Assembly (NCBI GenBank): GCA_017525805.1
Contig: JAFXSH010000044.1
Span: 1-38,098, forward strand
Source of the DNA: Clostridia bacterium
GTDB lineage: Bacteria; Bacillota_A; Clostridia; Christensenellales; Aristaeellaceae
Reading direction: 5' to 3'
DNA: 38,098 nt
Shown here: positions 16,606 through 25,257 of the stretch, piece after piece
How the letters are laid out: each line of letters begins with the position of its first letter
Position numbering within the stretch: position 1 is the first letter of the stretch
The notes under the pieces: model-generated
What the model saw: the letters and a program-made list of their open reading frames with translations, nothing else
The model's database searches: none
Told to the model about the DNA's origin: nothing
Program-made: the position numbers and the translations under genes

Positions 16606-18120
16606 ATGAAGAAGATGAACGGAAAAAGCCCGGCGGGCGGTCTATGCGCAGGCTGATCCTGTACGCCATGTTTTTCTGCGTCCTTCTTTTTCTGATCGTG
16701 GGGCTGGCGGGCCTCTATTTCCTGTAACAGCTATTACGCGGAATTTGCCAGGAATCAGAACGAGCTGCTGGAAAGCTACTATCACTATATCGATAAGTGC
16801 ATGGAAGACGCCGCCCGCACTTCTTTGGGCATCATTGCCGATGATTCCATCCAGCAGGGTTTGCGTGAGATCATGGTATCCAGCGGCACAAGGCTGGCCC
16901 AGGCGAAGACCGATCTGCACGACGCCGTGGTGGCGTCCGTGGCGGGCATTTCCAGCTATAGTTATATTCGAAGCGTGATCGTATCGGACTGTCACGGGGC
17001 CGTTTACAGCTTCGGCGGCATCCCCCAAAACGCCCGGCTGCAGGAATCCATTCAGCATCTGATCGAACAGACGGATGATTCGGGCAAGGCCCAATGGTTT
17101 TTGCTGGACTGGGAAGGGCAGCCGTACCTGGTGCTGGGCCGCGCCATACGGGAAACGAAAAACCTGAGCTTAGACGTGCTGGGCTATGAAATGATCCTGA
17201 TTCATTTCCAGCAGATGCTGCGCCAGGCGGAGCCCTCCGGCTCCAGCTTCGCGGACAGCTTGGAAACGTATTTGGACGGAACATGCTTCTATCGGGGCGC
17301 GCAATGCCCGGAGGAAAGCGTGGGGCTGGACATCGGGGCCCCGTGGAAAATCATCTCCATGAACGGCACGCGCTACTTCGTATCCTCCCAAAGCTTTCTC
17401 GACAGCCGCCTCTCCCTGGTCAGCTACGTCAATTATTCCCGCCTGACCAGCGTGCTGCAAAATGCCGGGCGGAACCTGCTGTTCCTCTTTCTTCTGCTGA
17501 TCCTTTTTTCCGCCGCCTTCTTCCAGCTCGTGGCAAAACGCATCTTCCGGCATTTAGAAAAGCTGACGGAAGCCGTGAAAGACGCCCCCGCCGGGGATTT
17601 CCGCGTAACGCTCCCGCCGGATATTTTGCAGGCGGATGATGAAGTCGGTATCTTAGCCAATCAGTTTCAGCACTTGATGGATCAGATCGACAACCTGATC
17701 CATCGGGAATTGGAGGGAAAATTGCAGGCCGCCCGGGCCCGGTGCCGGATGTTACAGGCCCAGATCCATCCCCATTTTCTTTATAATACCCTGGAAACGA
17801 TCTACGCCTTGAGCGAAAAAAGCGGGAACCGGGAGGTCAGCCGCATCACCATGAGCCTGTCAAGGCTTGTGCGCGCCTCCTTCCGGGATTCCATGTACGC
17901 CGCCTTGGAGCAGGAAATCACCCTGGTGCGGGAATACTTAGCCATTTACCGCATCCGGTTTGGGGCCCGGCTGTCGGCCAAGATCGATTACGACCCGGAC
18001 GACGACGGCCTCCCGCTGCCCCGGATGACCTTGCAGCCGTTGGTGGAAAACTCCGTGCGCTATGGGCTCATGAAGAAGCTGGATCACGGCGTGATCCGCC
18101 TGCGGGTGCGGCATACGGAT
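16606..18120 (+). pseudogene. Broken YesM-type sensor histidine kinase (frameshifted start, ATPase domain lost)
   Basis: Intact relatives sense sugars or stress outside the cell and phosphorylate an AraC-type response regulator. GAGGTG supports a start at 16606, whose frame runs into TGA after 16 codons. The first membrane helix (MRRLILYAMFF, from 16644) is in a second frame that meets TAA at 16725. The rest (SYYAEFARNQNELLESYY onward) is in a third frame, restored by removing one C near 16721. Then come an extracellular sensor, a second helix (LLFLFLLLILFSAAFF), a HAMP domain and the phospho-acceptor LQAQIHPHFLYNTLE. The N-box LQPLVENSVRYGL is present, but the G-boxes of the ATPase domain are missing. 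The sequence changes into a permease at about 18117-18122 and the frame stops at 18171. Confidence 0.88.
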
Positions 18121-18635
18121 GGTTTGCTATCCTCATGGGCACCATGCTGCTGCCCGTGCAGGTGCTGTTGATCCCCCAGTACATCATGTTCAAGACCTTC
18201 GGCTGGATCAACACCTACCTGCCCATCATCATTCCCCAGTTCTGCGGCGTGCCGTTTTTCGTTTTCCTGAGCCTGCAATTCATGCGGGGGATTCCCAAGG
18301 AACTGGACGAGGCGGCGGAAATCGACGGCTGCGGCTGGCTGTATAAATACCTGCGGATCATGCTGCCGCTCTCCGTCCCGTCCCTGATCACCTCCGGCAT
18401 CTTCGGCTTCTACTGGAGCTGGCAGGAGTTTTTACAGCCCCTGATCTATATCAGCAAGCCCCGCCTGTACCCCGTTTCCATCGCCCTGAAAATGTTTTCC
18501 GACCCCAACACCCAGACCAACTGGTCCGGCCTGTTCGCCATGACCACCCTGTCCATCATCCCCGTGGTGGTCGTGTTCATGATCTTCCAGCGCTATCTGG
18601 TAGAAGGCGTCGCCACGACGGGCTTGAAGGGATAA
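18120..18635 (+). pseudogene. 3' remnant of a carbohydrate ABC transporter permease (MalG/YtcP-like)
   Basis: From about WFAILMGTMLLP onward, the 170 or so residues match the C-terminal 60 percent of the second membrane subunit of CUT1 sugar importers. The cytoplasmic EAA loop that docks the ATPase is intact (KELDEAAEIDGCGWLYKYLR), and the end QRYLVEGVATTGLKG is typical. The N-terminal helices and start codon are absent. An internal ATG at 18135 has no ribosome binding site and would give a protein lacking the first three helices. The remnant is in a different frame from the kinase fused upstream. It would once have followed a binding protein and a partner permease, neither present here. Confidence 0.88.
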
Positions 18636-18704
18636 TTTGTCAGCAGGCTGGTTTTTGCTTTCCAAAGTCTTCCATAAAAATATACGTCCGGCAAAGAATA
18701 TCCG

Positions 18705-18733
18705 TTGCAAACGCATGGCCCGTGTGGTAATAT
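18705..18733 (+). promoter_or_regulatory. Promoter of the HD-RyR/TIR operon
   Basis: TTGCAA (18705-18710) and TAATAT (18728-18733) are 17 bases apart. Transcription would start near 18740, giving a leader of about 120 bases that contains the stem-loop at 18752-18791. Confidence 0.6.
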
Positions 18734-18751
18734 GGTTACACGGATAGAAAA

Positions 18752-18806
18752 GTAAGCAGAGAACGTGCCGCGGAGCGCCGCAGCAGCTTACAGCCGGGCG
18801 TTTTTT
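18752..18806 (+). promoter_or_regulatory. Stem-loop and T-run in the leader, candidate attenuator
   Basis: GTAAGC (18752-18757) pairs with GCTTAC (18786-18791), enclosing a second stem GCGG/CCGC (18770-18781). Nine bases later comes a run of six T (18801-18806). It lies between the predicted start of transcription and the HD-RyR gene, so it could attenuate the operon, or it may be a regulatory RNA aptamer. It matches no riboswitch class I recognise. Confidence 0.4.
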
Positions 18807-18861
18807 CTATTTACATATCGGGGATGAACAGCAAAGCCCATGAATAAAAGGAGGACGAAAG

Positions 18862-20898
18862 ATGAGCTATACGGCGTTGGAAGATATGCGAAGGGTGAAC
18901 GAAGCCCGTTTTGGCGGGGATGTGGGGCCAAAGCAGCCCGAATTGCCGCCGGATATCATGAAAAAAAACGATCTGAAATCCGCAGCGCTCCGTTTTCTGC
19001 ATGCGCGGTGTGAAGGGCTGCGTTTCAGCGACACGGTGACAGCCACGGAAGCCACCAAAGGCCACTATTTGGGAACGAGCTTTTTGCCGAACCAGATCCC
19101 CTATAACATGCAGAAGGATATTGACCGGCTGTGCCTGGCGCGGGAGCTGGAAAAGTTCATAGATTCGGGCACCGCGGAGGACGCTTACACCGTTTATTAC
19201 GCCTGGCTGGAAATGTTCATGGGGGAATTTGGACAGTCCCAGAAGATGGTGGAGCTGCTCAGCGAATTTGAATCCAATGCCAGCACCCTGCTGATGAAGC
19301 ACAGGGATCATTATTCCCATTCCGTGTATGTGTTTGCTTTGGGCCTGGCGATCTATGAAGCCAATGACGCATTCCGCGGCGTTTTCAATCACGCTTACGG
19401 CTTTGACGAAGAGGAGGACAACCACCGGGCCGCCGCTTTCTTCCTGGAGTACTGGGGATTGACGGCGCTGTTCCACGATATCGGTTATCCGTTTGAGATT
19501 CCGTTTGAACAGGTGCTGGCCTATTTTGAGGTGGACCGCCTGGAACGCGGCCCCGGAAGCCTGTATATTTCCTATAACGGTCTGGACCGCCTCACCACCG
19601 TCGATGAAAACGCGCAGAAGCGGTTATCGAAGCTTTACCGCCGCGCGTTCCATTCCGTCAGCGATTTGCTGGCCTTCGGCATTGCCGACAGGCTGGGAAA
19701 GCCTTACCATGTGACGGAAGCGTACCTTGTGCGCACCATTGAAAGCAAGCCCGTCCATCCGGATCAGTTCGGCTATTATATGGACCATGCCTTTTTCAGC
19801 GCCGCCCGTCTCTATCAGGAGCTTGTAGCGGTGCTGCATGCAGAGAAGCTGCAAAAAGCGCACGTGGACGCCCTGACCGCCATCATGCTGCACAACAGCA
19901 TGTTTAAATTTGCCATCGCTTTCTACAAGGACCCCCAAAAGAAAAAAGCGCCGCTCAAAGCCAAACTCCATCCCTTGGCGTATCTGCTGATGCTCTGCGA
20001 CGAATTGCAGTGCTGGGACAGGACCGCCTATGGCCGGAACTCCCGGACGGAGCTGCATCCCATGGCGGCAGACTTTGATTTCTCCGATGGAAAGATTCAA
20101 GCCGTTTACTATTATGACGACGAAGAAAAAGAAAAAATCGCCGTGCTGAACGAAAAATACGCCGCCTGGGCAGCCGCGGGCCGCGTGGGCAAGCCCCCAA
20201 GGCTGAAGGCTTACAGCGATATGGCCGGAAAAGAGCAGCGTTTCAAGGCGGACATCGAAAAGATCGTGGACCTGAGCGGCATCCCGTTTACCGTGGAAAC
20301 CGCGCTGAAACCGGTGGATCGGGCCAGCAAGCATACCTACCTTTCCGCCAGCAGCTTTTTGCATACGTATGATTTCGCCGTCGCCGTGAACGGCCGGTAC
20401 AGCCATCAGGGAAAAGAAAACAGCGTTTCCACGGAAGAACTGGAAAAAGAGTTTGACAGCATGTCCCTGGAATATAAGCTCAGCAACATCAACCAGGTGA
20501 AGAGCTTTGCCCGGTATTTGGACCAGCTGGGCTGCTTCTACACGGACCGCCCGGTGGACTACAACATGCTGGACCGCTTTACCGCCATGCAGATCGAGGT
20601 TTTCGCCCCCCTGGAGCATGAGCGCTGGATCCGGGAGCATAAGTCCATGGGCTGGTACTACGGCGATCTGTACCAGACCGTGCCGCTGGAGCATGAAGAA
20701 GCCGGGCAAAGAAAAGCGCTCCGGGAGCAGCTGCGCCAGCATGTCCTGTGCATGGACTCCTGGGAGGACGAAAATGAAATCCATATCCATTACGACCAGC
20801 TTTCGCCGGAGGAGCAGGGCAAGGACTGGAAGCCCTTCAACAGCATGCTGAAGCTGCTGAAAAAGTACGACGGCGTGCGGATCTACAAATTGAAGTGA
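18862..20898 (+). CDS. HD-domain phosphohydrolase-like protein with C-terminal RyR domain
   Basis: This 678-residue soluble protein has no signal or membrane helix. Its N-terminal two thirds holds a divergent HD fold. Candidate metal ligands are H147, H150 and H153 (KHRDHYSHS), H205-D206 (ALFHDIGYP) and D380 (LMLCDELQCWD). HD proteins usually cut phosphate esters of nucleotides. Residues about 575-678 match the prokaryotic ryanodine-receptor (RyR) domain: EHERWIREHKSMGWYYGD, then HYDQLSPEEQGKD. RyR domains in bacteria occur in signalling and conflict proteins and are proposed to sense small molecules. The start has AGGAGG seven bases upstream. The TIR gene follows after 73 bases without a terminator. 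Substrate and role are unknown. Confidence 0.75.
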   Translation: MSYTALEDMRRVNEARFGGDVGPKQPELPPDIMKKNDLKSAALRFLHARCEGLRFSDTVTATEATKGHYLGTSFLPNQIPYNMQKDIDRLCLARELEKFIDSGTAEDAYTVYYAWLEMFMGEFGQSQKMVELLSEFESNASTLLMKHRDHYSHSVYVFALGLAIYEANDAFRGVFNHAYGFDEEEDNHRAAAFFLEYWGLTALFHDIGYPFEIPFEQVLAYFEVDRLERGPGSLYISYNGLDRLTTVDENAQKRLSKLYRRAFHSVSDLLAFGIADRLGKPYHVTEAYLVRTIESKPVHPDQFGYYMDHAFFSAARLYQELVAVLHAEKLQKAHVDALTAIMLHNSMFKFAIAFYKDPQKKKAPLKAKLHPLAYLLMLCDELQCWDRTAYGRNSRTELHPMAADFDFSDGKIQAVYYYDDEEKEKIAVLNEKYAAWAAAGRVGKPPRLKAYSDMAGKEQRFKADIEKIVDLSGIPFTVETALKPVDRASKHTYLSASSFLHTYDFAVAVNGRYSHQGKENSVSTEELEKEFDSMSLEYKLSNINQVKSFARYLDQLGCFYTDRPVDYNMLDRFTAMQIEVFAPLEHERWIREHKSMGWYYGDLYQTVPLEHEEAGQRKALREQLRQHVLCMDSWEDENEIHIHYDQLSPEEQGKDWKPFNSMLKLLKKYDGVRIYKLK

Positions 20899-20971
20899 CC
20901 GCTCAAGGCAGCCCTCGGCTTTTCATCATCACTAAAGAACAGCACCGCAGGCGCATCAAGGAGGCGGGCTC

Positions 20972-23900
20972 ATGAAGAAAAAAGAAATTCCCCAGGAAAA
21001 CGCCGGGCAGAACGAAAATGAAAAGTATGATATTTTTATCAGCTACCGCAGGGACGGCGGCTGGGAAACAGCCAAGCACCTGCGGGATATTCTGGTGGGA
21101 AAAAAATATTGGGTATTCTTCGATATGAACGACCTGAAAAACGGGTATTTCAACAATGCCCTTCTTCACTATATCGATGAATGCCAGGATTTTATCATCA
21201 TTCTTTCCCCCAATAGCCTGGACCGCTGCAAGGAAAGCGAGGAAGATTGGGTCCGCAAGGAATTGGCCCACGCCCTGAAAGCCGGGAAAAACATCATCCC
21301 GGTGATGCACGAAAAATTTGATTTCCCAAAGGACCTGCCCGACGACATCAAAGACGTGGCGTATATCAACGGGATCAGGGTCTATAAAGACGTCTTCGAC
21401 GCCATCGTGGAAAGGATCATTTCCTTTTTGAAGTCCAAGCCGCATCTTCCTAAGTCACCGTGGAAAAAAAACCTTGGCATTCTGCTTGTGGTATGCGCGC
21501 TCATCGCCGGGGGATGCTTCGCTTTCAGGGATCAGCTTACAGGCTATTGGGAACGATTCCTTGGCGGTAATCCGCCGCCGCAAGCGACGGAACTGCCCGC
21601 GTCCCCCGCGCCCACTGATACGCCCGCGCCTGTTTTTACCGATACGCCCACGCCCGCTCCAACGCCCGCTCCAACGCCCGCGCCTTCCCCCGAGCCGACG
21701 GAAAACGCGGCGGAAACGAAGAGCAACGGTGTTTTGGTAGACGGTTTTAAATTTGTCGGCTCCATACTGATGAAATATGAGGGAAACGAAAAGGATGTAA
21801 TAATTCCCTATCGCGGGAATAAAATCATTTCGGGCGTGTTCAACCAATCCGAAGTGGAATCCGTCGTGGTGCCGGATTGCTTCCGGGAATTTGGTTTCGG
21901 CGTATTCATGAAATGTGAAAACCTCAAAAAAGTGGTCATTGAAAATAAGGCGATTCAAATCAATTCCTACGAGAATTTAGGCGTATTCATCGATTGTCCC
22001 AACGTGGTGGTGTATTGCCACAAGGATTCCGAAACCTATGAAGCGCTCAAAAAGACGCACACGGGAGAAATCCGTTTCATCGAGGATGAAGTATCCGACG
22101 CCGTTGAAACCGCCGCGCCTGCAGCCACCCCCGAAGTGACCAATGAACACAAATGGGGAAGCTATGAGCCAAGCGGGACCGCCACGATCACCATGAAGGA
22201 CGGAACGGTATATAACGCTGTCGCCAATTCGCTCATTCTTGACTCGAAAAAAATGAAAAGGAAAGGCGACGAAGAACTGTATGACGGCATCGATACGCCG
22301 GATATCGAAAACAGCTATGATCTTTCCAACATGAAATTGTTCCTGGAAATCGCATCCATCTACAACAAGGACGGCGTCTTTGAAACGACGGACGATGAGA
22401 ACCAAATAACTGGCTTTACCCTGCCCGACGACGCGCAGTTCTGGTTCATCACCGAAACCACCGCGTACATACCGGAAAAAATCACGGCGGGAGACGTTGC
22501 GTCCATCGTTTTTGACAGGACGCAAACGCCCAATACGGACGGTCTTCCCTACTGTACGGTGTATATGGAGCAGGGCTATTTTCGCACACCCACAGCTTTC
22601 CTTTGCTTATCCTACAATGTTTCACGCTCCTTTCTGCCCATCATGGGCATCACACATGAGTTTACGCCTTACTCCGATTATCCCACGAAAATCAATGCCA
22701 TCGCCAAACTGGAAGTGACCGGGCAAAGCGGTCAATCGGCCTCATCCATGATTACCACCGACATGGTTACGGATTTCCGGGCAACCATGAAAAACGGGGA
22801 AGTCGTCGACTTCAGCATGAACAACTATTATTCCGGCATTTACGCAATGTCAAAATACGGAAGGATCAAAGCGATAAGTGAAAGCTCCATCCTGTCCATC
22901 GTCTTTGATGCCGATGTTCCGGCGGCAGCCGGAACGCCCGTCCCCTCTCCCACTCCCCGGCCCACGCCTACGGAAAACGCGGCGGAAACGCGGCAGGACG
23001 GCAGCGTGTTGAAAGCCGACACCCTTCTTGGCAATTCAATCTACAGCGCTTATACTTTCCCCGTCTTTGGCAGCGAAATCAAGCGGAATCAAATCGTTTC
23101 CATCACCTTCCTGGATACCTTGAGCGGCGCGCCGGAGGACGCCTGGGACGTGTCCCAGCGCGGCGACGGGGCCGTGCTCGCCTGGACAGTGCCGAATGAA
23201 GAAAAGTATGATCTGTATATCGCCGGGGAAGGCGGCGTCACCGCGCCGGAAAACTGCAAAGAGCTATTCTGCGGTTATATGTCTGCCAAAGCAATCTCAT
23301 TCGACGGCGCTTTTCATACCGAAAACGTTACGGACATGAGCTATATGTTTCATGGCGATTCGCACATCAAAAGCCTGGATTTGAGCCGGTTCACCACGCA
23401 GAAAGTACGGCTTATGAACAACATGTTCTATGGATGCTTCAGCCTGACGGAATTGGATATCAGCAGCTTTGACACATCCGCCGTGACCAAGATGGATTAT
23501 ATGTTCTTCGGTACAGCAATGAAGGAACTGAACCTGGATCATTTCGACACCGCGAATACAGTAAGCATGACCTGCATGTTCTGCGGCTGCGACAGCCTGA
23601 GGCTGCTTGATTTGTCAGCGTTCGATCTGTCGAATACTTCTGTCCTGTCGATGTTCCAGAGCTGCGATCAATTGGAAACGATCATTTTAGGAAAAACCGG
23701 CAGACTTTACAGCATTAAGGATATGTTCGCCAACAGCTACATGCTGTCTGACCTGTATTACGGCGGAACGGAGGAGGAATGGGAAGCCAGCGGCATTGCA
23801 GCCGTATTGCCGGAATACGTTCAGGTGCATTTCCAGGCGGACCCGTTCATACCGGATGTCACGGCGGAGGAAGGCCAGGGCCGCGGCGTGCTGACAGAAG

Positions 23901-24751
23901 ATGGCATTACAAGCTATGACGCGATAAACGGCGGCGATTTTCCCGTCTTTGGCAGCGAGATCACACGGCAAGAAGTAGTTTCCATCACCTTTGTGGATCG
24001 GCTGAATGTGGCGCCGGCAAGCGCGTGGGATGTATCGCAGAACGGCGACGGCTCCGTTCTGGCCTGGGTGGGCGGCGCCAAGTGGAATTATGATCTGTAT
24101 ATCGCGGCGGATGGCGGCGTTACCGCGCCAAAACACTGCCGGGGCCTGTTCTGCGGCTACAGGGGTGTGAAAACAATTGCTTTCAACCATGCCTTCCATA
24201 CCGAAAACACCACGGATATGAGCTATATGTTCGCGTATGACACAAAACTGGAAAGCCTGGATTTTGACCGGTTCAGCACGCAAAACGTGATCAGCATGGA
24301 ATTTATGTTCAGTAACTGCGGCATGCTGAAAGAACTGGATATTAGCGGCTTTGATACCTCAAACGTAAGGACGATGGCTTCCATGTTTAATCTAGACAAA
24401 AGCCTGACCGAACTGGACCTGAACCAATTCAATACCGCAGAAACGGTAAAGATGAATTCGATGTTTTCCGGATGCGAGAGCCTGAAAAGCATGGATGTAT
24501 CCGCGTTCGATCTCTCTAAAACCGAAAGCGTGCAATCCATGTTTTTCGGCTGCGCTCAGTTGGAAACGCTTACGCTGGGCAAATTCGCCGGTGAAAAGAC
24601 AGCATACGTAAATTCTGTTTTCTCCGGCTGCGACGCGCTGGCCCATGTATATTATGATGGGACGAAGGAAGCCTGGGAATCCTCCGGGCCGGCGGCTGAA
24701 CTGCCGGAAGGGGTTCAGGTGCATTTCGCCGCCGGTGAAAGCGCGGAATAA
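20972..24751 (+). CDS. TIR-TM-BspA leucine-rich-repeat membrane protein
   Basis: The 1259 residues are predicted to sit N-terminus inside. Residues 19-150 are a TIR domain: box 1 YDIFISYRRDGG, SPNSLDRC, and WVRKELAHA with candidate catalytic E97, as in NAD-cleaving TIRs. One helix follows (about 167-186, NLGILLVVCALIAGG). A Pro/Thr linker (about 195-240) precedes an LRR_5-like region (about 250-370) and two related beta segments. A second linker again ends PTENAAET. Two tandem BspA/DUF285 modules (about 690-970 and 985-1255) carry TDMSYMF, MFYGC and LDISSFDTS repeats. AAGGAGG precedes the start. The inferred role is an outside sensor coupled to a cytosolic NADase or adaptor. An adhesion role is possible too. 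Confidence 0.85.
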   Translation: MKKKEIPQENAGQNENEKYDIFISYRRDGGWETAKHLRDILVGKKYWVFFDMNDLKNGYFNNALLHYIDECQDFIIILSPNSLDRCKESEEDWVRKELAHALKAGKNIIPVMHEKFDFPKDLPDDIKDVAYINGIRVYKDVFDAIVERIISFLKSKPHLPKSPWKKNLGILLVVCALIAGGCFAFRDQLTGYWERFLGGNPPPQATELPASPAPTDTPAPVFTDTPTPAPTPAPTPAPSPEPTENAAETKSNGVLVDGFKFVGSILMKYEGNEKDVIIPYRGNKIISGVFNQSEVESVVVPDCFREFGFGVFMKCENLKKVVIENKAIQINSYENLGVFIDCPNVVVYCHKDSETYEALKKTHTGEIRFIEDEVSDAVETAAPAATPEVTNEHKWGSYEPSGTATITMKDGTVYNAVANSLILDSKKMKRKGDEELYDGIDTPDIENSYDLSNMKLFLEIASIYNKDGVFETTDDENQITGFTLPDDAQFWFITETTAYIPEKITAGDVASIVFDRTQTPNTDGLPYCTVYMEQGYFRTPTAFLCLSYNVSRSFLPIMGITHEFTPYSDYPTKINAIAKLEVTGQSGQSASSMITTDMVTDFRATMKNGEVVDFSMNNYYSGIYAMSKYGRIKAISESSILSIVFDADVPAAAGTPVPSPTPRPTPTENAAETRQDGSVLKADTLLGNSIYSAYTFPVFGSEIKRNQIVSITFLDTLSGAPEDAWDVSQRGDGAVLAWTVPNEEKYDLYIAGEGGVTAPENCKELFCGYMSAKAISFDGAFHTENVTDMSYMFHGDSHIKSLDLSRFTTQKVRLMNNMFYGCFSLTELDISSFDTSAVTKMDYMFFGTAMKELNLDHFDTANTVSMTCMFCGCDSLRLLDLSAFDLSNTSVLSMFQSCDQLETIILGKTGRLYSIKDMFANSYMLSDLYYGGTEEEWEASGIAAVLPEYVQVHFQADPFIPDVTAEEGQGRGVLTEDGITSYDAINGGDFPVFGSEITRQEVVSITFVDRLNVAPASAWDVSQNGDGSVLAWVGGAKWNYDLYIAADGGVTAPKHCRGLFCGYRGVKTIAFNHAFHTENTTDMSYMFAYDTKLESLDFDRFSTQNVISMEFMFSNCGMLKELDISGFDTSNVRTMASMFNLDKSLTELDLNQFNTAETVKMNSMFSGCESLKSMDVSAFDLSKTESVQSMFFGCAQLETLTLGKFAGEKTAYVNSVFSGCDALAHVYYDGTKEAWESSGPAAELPEGVQVHFAAGESAE

Positions 24752-24770
24752 GAACAGGATAAAAAGTCGA

Positions 24771-24801
24771 GGGAATCACGGTTCGCGTGATTCCCCTTTT
24801 T
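24771..24801. terminator. Terminator of the TIR gene, overlapping the phosphatase 3' end
   Basis: GGGAATCACG (24771-24780) pairs perfectly with CGTGATTCCC (24786-24795) around five bases, followed by CTTTTT. The same hairpin encodes the last codons of the convergent tyrosine phosphatase gene. Confidence 0.9.
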
Positions 24802-25255
24802 CCGTCCCCGCCAGCCTGTCCAGCCATTGGGCGCAGCCCTCCAAAATATCGTCGCAGGCTGTGTCGAAATCGCCGGTATACCAGGGATCGGCGATATCCC
24901 GGGGACGGGGGCTGTGCTCCAGCAGCAGGTGGATTTTTCCCTTGGGGTCGCCGCCGCAGACGCGGCGCATGCTGTTCAGATTGCGGTTTTCCATACCCAG
25001 GAGCAAATCATATTCTTCATAATCCGCTTTCGTCATCTGCCGGGCGTGCTTTCCCCGGCAGTCGATGCCCAAGGAACGGAGCTTCCTTTGGGCGGGCGGG
25101 TACACAGGGTTGCCGTATTCCTCATCGCTGGTACCCGCGGAGGCGACGGCAAATTCCTTTCCCAACCCCCGTTTTTCCGCCATGTCCCGGAAGATGAATT
25201 CCGCCATGGGGCTGCGGCAGATGTTGCCTAAACACACCATCAAAACCCGAATCAT
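24776..25255 (-). CDS. Low-molecular-weight protein tyrosine phosphatase
   Basis: The 159 residues begin MIRVLMVCLGNICRSP, giving the P-loop CX5R with nucleophile C8 and R14. DPWYTGDF near residue 123 supplies the general-acid aspartate. Length and layout match the family. It dephosphorylates protein tyrosine or arginine residues in the cytosol, often as a partner of tyrosine kinases in capsule or stress control. I chose ATG 25255: GGAGG (25263-25267) is seven bases from it but only one base from the alternative ATG at 25261. The upstream gene's stop overlaps this region, so the two are translationally coupled. No kinase is nearby. Confidence 0.93.
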   Translation of the reverse strand: MIRVLMVCLGNICRSPMAEFIFRDMAEKRGLGKEFAVASAGTSDEEYGNPVYPPAQRKLRSLGIDCRGKHARQMTKADYEEYDLLLGMENRNLNSMRRVCGGDPKGKIHLLLEHSPRPRDIADPWYTGDFDTACDDILEGCAQWLDRLAGTEKGESREP

Positions 25256-25257
25256 GC

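Noticed and set aside
16801..18171. Intact 456-residue sensor kinase
   Set aside because: This frame lacks the first membrane helix, starts without a ribosome binding site and ends in permease DNA read out of frame (SSWAPCCCPCRCC).
19624..20790. 388-residue minus-strand frame inside the HD-RyR gene
   Set aside because: It is a long His/Gly/Gln-rich shadow frame typical of GC-rich DNA. It has no motifs, while the plus strand has clear HD and RyR features.
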